DNA of 64,000 nt from NCBI GenBank assembly GCA_035504415.1, contig DATJRY010000014.1:1-64000 (forward strand), written 5' to 3'. Of the stretch, positions 61,236 through 64,000 are shown piece by piece. The position numbers and the translations under genes are program-made. Within the stretch, counting starts at the first letter, position 1. Each line of letters begins with the position of its first letter. The notes under the pieces were generated by a model, which saw nothing but the letters and a program-made list of their open reading frames with translations, did no database searches and was not told the DNA's origin. The stretch comes from Candidatus Sulfotelmatobacter sp. (GTDB taxonomy: Bacteria; Vulcanimicrobiota; Vulcanimicrobiia; Vulcanimicrobiales; Vulcanimicrobiaceae).

Positions 61236-62065
61236 TCCCGCTCTTGGTCGACGACCTCGTCCGCAGCGCGCTGCGCGAAGACCTCGGTCGCGCGGGCGAC
61301 GTGACGACCGACGCGATCGTTCCGGCCGACGCCGTCGGCGAGGCGCGCCTGGTGGCGCGGGAAGAAGGGGTCGTCTCCGGCGTCGCCGTCGCCGAGCGCG
61401 TGTTCACGCTGCTCGACCCACGCGTGCGCGTCGAGATCCAGGTGCGTGACGGCGGCCACGTGCAGCGTGGCACCGTGATCGCGACGTTGCGCGGCCCGCT
61501 GCGCGCGATCCTGACCGGCGAACGCACGGCGCTCAACCTGGTCGGCCGCTTGTCGGGGATCGCCAGCGCGACGGCTCGCTTGACGGCGCTGGTCGCGGGC
61601 ACCCGGGCGGCGGTGGTCGACACCCGCAAGACGACGCCCGGCCTGCGCGCGCTCGAGAAAGCGGCCGTCCGCGACGGCGGGGGCGCCAACCACCGCTTCG
61701 GCCTCGACGACGCGATCCTGATCAAAGACAACCACGTCGCGATCGCGGGTGGGATCGCGCCGGCGATTCGCGCGGCCCGCGCGCACGCGGGTCACCTGGT
61801 GAAGATCGAGGTCGAGGTCGACACCCTCGCCCAGCTCGACGAGGCGCTCGCCGAGCGCGCGGACATCGTGCTGCTCGACAACTTCACCCCCGAGGAGCTG
61901 CGCGTCGCGGTCGAGCGAACGGCGGGTCGCGCGCTGCTCGAGGCGTCGGGCAACATCAACGATGCGACGATCGGCGCGGTGGCCCGCAGCGGCGTCGACC
62001 TGATCTCGGTCGGTGCGCTCACCCACAGCGTGCGCGCGCTCGACGTCGGGCTGGACATCGACTGA
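61232..62065 (+). CDS. nadC: Nicotinate-nucleotide pyrophosphorylase (carboxylating)
   Basis: A 277-residue enzyme converting quinolinate and PRPP to nicotinate mononucleotide. Conserved blocks EDLGRAGDVTT, RTALNLVGRLSGIA, DTRKTTPGLR and NHRFGLDDAILIKDNH (active-site Arg, His and Lys) and the terminal ISVGALTHS phosphate-binding region are complete. GTG start overlapping the nadB stop. Ends the de novo NAD operon. Confidence 0.97.
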   Translation: MIPLLVDDLVRSALREDLGRAGDVTTDAIVPADAVGEARLVAREEGVVSGVAVAERVFTLLDPRVRVEIQVRDGGHVQRGTVIATLRGPLRAILTGERTALNLVGRLSGIASATARLTALVAGTRAAVVDTRKTTPGLRALEKAAVRDGGGANHRFGLDDAILIKDNHVAIAGGIAPAIRAARAHAGHLVKIEVEVDTLAQLDEALAERADIVLLDNFTPEELRVAVERTAGRALLEASGNINDATIGAVARSGVDLISVGALTHSVRALDVGLDID

Positions 62066-62071
62066 ACGCGC

Positions 62072-62103
62072 GCGGCCGCGGAGCGCGGACGCTCCGCGGC
62101 CGC
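62072..62103. terminator. Strong hairpin between convergent nadC and Mn catalase genes
   Basis: A perfect 14-base stem GCGGCCGCGGAGCG / CGCTCCGCGGCCGC with loop CGGA, six bases after the nadC stop. There is no U-tract on either side. It probably acts as a bidirectional end or mRNA-stabilising hairpin rather than a classical intrinsic terminator. Confidence 0.6.
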
Positions 62104-62111
62104 CGCGGTGC

Positions 62112-63017
62112 CTATTTCTTGCTGGTCGACTTCGTGCGCGAGGAGTGGCCGCTGATCTCGCCCTTGGTGACGCGGCTCGTCTTCGCGAGTGCCTCGTCCT
62201 CTTCGTAGGGCTCGAGCGAGCTGACCACCGAGGGCTTCGCATCCGGTAGGTCGGGATCGTTGCCTTCCGGCTTGCCGTCGAGCTGCTCGAACTCCCAGAG
62301 TCCCTGCGAAGTCGCCAGGGTGAAGCCCTGATCGGCCTTGCCGTCGGTCGACGTGTTGACGTAGGCATGCGCCCAGCGTTCGTCCGGCTCGATGTTGCCC
62401 GGCGGGAAGTTCGGCTCGATCGCGGCCAGTGCCGTCTCGAACATCTTCTGATGCGCGACCTCGCGGGTCATGAGGAACGTGAGCGCGTCGCGCGTTCCCT
62501 CGTCCGGACAGAGCTTGATCAACCGTTCGTAGGTGATCTTCGCGCGCGCTTCCGCGGCGATGTCGGAACGCAGATCGGCCAGCGGATGCCCGATCGTGTC
62601 GATGTACGCGGCCGTCCACGGGACGCCGCACGAGTCGGTCAGCCGTGGCCCCGAGCCGCCGAGGACGGCTTGCGAGCCCATCCAGGCGATCTGCTGATAC
62701 TGTTCTTGCTTGCCGTCCAGGAAATCACCGAGGTAGCCGCCTTCGACCTCGTCGATCAGCGCCGTCTTGGTGCCCTTGAGGAGGCCGACGATGATCTGAC
62801 CGATCATTTCGAGATGGGAGAGCTCTTCGGTGGCGATGTCGAGCAGCATGTCGCGGCGCGGCACGTCGCTCTCCGCCCAACCTTGCGTGAAGTAGCGCAT
62901 GGCCGCCGCAAGTTCTCCTTGCGGCCCGCCGAACTGCTCGAGGCACAGCTTCGCGAACGCGGGATTCGGTCCATCGACGCGGACCGTGTACTGTAGTTTC
63001 TTGTTGTGGAGTAACAT
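62112..63017 (-). CDS. Manganese catalase
   Basis: A 301-residue dimanganese catalase that dismutates hydrogen peroxide. The ferritin-like bundle supplies metal ligands in ELAAAMRYF, TEELSHLEM and TREVAHQKMFE (Glu and His residues). The C-terminal tail is disordered and charged, as is usual in the family. ATG 63017 is preceded by AAAGGTG. Divergent from an Mn/Fe importer, consistent with joint use of manganese in oxidative-stress defence. Confidence 0.95.
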   Translation of the reverse strand: MLLHNKKLQYTVRVDGPNPAFAKLCLEQFGGPQGELAAAMRYFTQGWAESDVPRRDMLLDIATEELSHLEMIGQIIVGLLKGTKTALIDEVEGGYLGDFLDGKQEQYQQIAWMGSQAVLGGSGPRLTDSCGVPWTAAYIDTIGHPLADLRSDIAAEARAKITYERLIKLCPDEGTRDALTFLMTREVAHQKMFETALAAIEPNFPPGNIEPDERWAHAYVNTSTDGKADQGFTLATSQGLWEFEQLDGKPEGNDPDLPDAKPSVVSSLEPYEEDEALAKTSRVTKGEISGHSSRTKSTSKK

Positions 63018-63077
63018 GGCACCTTTCTGACGCTCGGCGCGCGTGTCCACAGCGCCGCATGTTGTTTCCGGTGGCTG

Positions 63078-63108
63078 TTGTGTCCCGGGATGCAGTCGTA
63101 AAACACAA
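63078..63108. promoter_or_regulatory. Inverted repeat in the catalase/NRAMP divide
   Basis: TTGTGT (63078-63083) and ACACAA (63103-63108), six-base arms with a 19-base spacer, in the 161-base region between the divergent manganese catalase and NRAMP genes. It could be a regulator site serving both; the length of the arms also allows chance. Confidence 0.3.
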
Positions 63109-63178
63109 TCGATTGCCGAGCGCACAAGCGAACGCGAGCCGGGATTCAGCCCGCACGGCGCGCGGAAAGAAGTGGCGC

Positions 63179-64000
63179 GTGGGCGTCATCGCAGAGTACG
63201 TGAACGGGTCCAGCGGCCGAACGCTCGCGGCGGCGCGCGACGTCTTGGCAGGCGGCCGGCGCGGCGTCGCGGCGGCGCTCCCGTTCGTCGGTCCCGCCTT
63301 CATCGCATCGGTCGCGTACGTCGACCCGGGCAACTTCGCGACCAACATCGCCGCCGGTTCCGCCTTCGGCTATCGGCTGCTATGGGTCGTGATCGTCGCG
63401 AACGTGCTCGCGATGGTGTTCCAGGCGCTCTCCGCGAAACTCGGCGTTGTCACCGCCCGCAACCTGGCCGAGCTGTGCCGCGAACGGCTCCCGGGGCCGG
63501 TGACCTGCGGCATGTGGCTCACCAGTGAGGTCGCGGCGATGGCGACCGACCTGGCGGAGTTCCTCGGCGCGGCGCTCGCCTTCCACTTGCTGTTCGGGAT
63601 CCCGATGGGAGCGGCGGCCGGCCTGACGGCGCTGGTCACGCTGGCGCTCCTCCAGCTGCAGAGCGGTGGCTTCCGGCCGCTCGAGGCCGCGATCGCCGCG
63701 CTGGTGGCGGTCATCGGCCTCGCCTACGTCCTCGAGACGCTGGTCGCGCGCCCGTCGTGGCCCGCGATCGCGGCCGGTTCGGTCGTCCCGTGGCTGCACG
63801 GCAGCGACAGCGTGCTCGTCGCGGTCGGTATCGTCGGGGCGACCGTCATGCCGCACGCCATCTATCTCCACTCCGCGCTGACCCAGGACCGCGTGCGGCC
63901 GGCGCACGAGCGCGAGGCCCGCCGCATCGTGCGGTTCTCGAACCGCGAGGTGGTGGCCGCCTTGACGCTCGCCGGGGCGATCAACCTGGCCATGGTAGTG
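63179..64000 (+). CDS. NRAMP family Mn2+/Fe2+ transporter (partial, runs off the window)
   Basis: The first ~274 residues of a proton-coupled divalent metal importer. Helix 1 carries the metal-binding DPGN motif (AYVDPGNFATNI) and helix 6 the MPH motif (TVMPHAIYLHS). A short cytoplasmic N-terminus precedes it. GTG 63179 with GGAAAG upstream is the likely start. The 3' end is beyond position 64000. Pairing with manganese catalase suggests an MntH-like role. Confidence 0.93.
   Translation, partial: MGVIAEYVNGSSGRTLAAARDVLAGGRRGVAAALPFVGPAFIASVAYVDPGNFATNIAAGSAFGYRLLWVVIVANVLAMVFQALSAKLGVVTARNLAELCRERLPGPVTCGMWLTSEVAAMATDLAEFLGAALAFHLLFGIPMGAAAGLTALVTLALLQLQSGGFRPLEAAIAALVAVIGLAYVLETLVARPSWPAIAAGSVVPWLHGSDSVLVAVGIVGATVMPHAIYLHSALTQDRVRPAHEREARRIVRFSNREVVAALTLAGAINLAMVV

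Noticed and set aside
62072-62103. Hairpin after nadC as a classical intrinsic terminator
   Set aside because: The stem is perfect but no U-tract follows on either strand; reported only as a strong hairpin with moderate confidence.

Overview
The window is high-GC bacterial chromosome, coding almost edge to edge on both strands, with no rRNA, tRNA, CRISPR array or insertion sequence that I can recognise. Many genes start with GTG and overlap the previous stop (ATGA, GTGA, TGATG). Proline/threonine-linker lipoproteins, a TonB-dependent receptor with a carboxypeptidase-like N-terminal domain and a type IV pilin-like protein indicate a cell with an outer membrane. rpsJ closes the str operon, as it does in cyanobacteria. 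This mix fits a deep-branching Terrabacteria-type lineage such as Candidatus Eremiobacterota (WPS-2). That assignment is an inference from gene style, not a phylogeny. No stretch longer than 300 bases lacks a gene; the largest gaps are 1393-1627, 6364-6553, 24956-25142 and 34017-34193.

Layout. 0.1-6.4 kb: isocitrate lyase, a lipoprotein, a pilin-like protein and a penicillin-acylase-family hydrolase. 6.4-10.4 kb: rpoC alone, with its own promoter and a structured leader; rpoB is not next to it. 10.4-11.9 kb: a membrane diguanylate cyclase. 11.9-22.1 kb: a divergent catabolic cluster. On the minus strand are a LacI-type repressor, an enolase-superfamily enzyme and an S9 peptidase. On the plus strand are an ABC transporter, an oxidoreductase, a DUF993 protein and a TIM-barrel isomerase. 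Two LacI-type operators lie at the divide. 22.0-25.0 kb: a tight three-gene cassette (lipoprotein, 60-residue membrane protein, HD-like/aspartyl beta-hydroxylase fusion), which I consider the best candidate for an undescribed system.

25.1-30.9 kb: a formate dehydrogenase operon whose catalytic subunit is a selenoprotein with an in-frame UGA and a textbook bacterial SECIS hairpin, followed by an SDR. 30.9-33.6 kb: a carotenoid end-group operon (glycosyltransferase, CruF-like hydratase, acyltransferase). 34-39 kb: two lipoproteins, RecQ and a quinone-oxidoreductase-like enzyme. 39.2-45.4 kb: a TonB-dependent receptor with a long Gly/Pro-rich tail, co-directional with a two-component system and a helical protein. 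45.4-48.3 kb: a DNA glycosylase, an MFS exporter and an alpha/beta hydrolase.

48.3-53.1 kb: the str operon rpsL-rpsG-fusA-tuf-rpsJ, with a clear promoter and terminator. 53.1-57.7 kb: an SRPBCC protein, a large PAS/GAF/PP2C/ATPase signalling protein and an acyl-CoA dehydrogenase. 57.7-62.1 kb: an NrtR-like regulator, a perfect palindrome and nadA-nadB-nadC. 62.1-64.0 kb: manganese catalase, divergent from an NRAMP Mn/Fe transporter that runs off the end.
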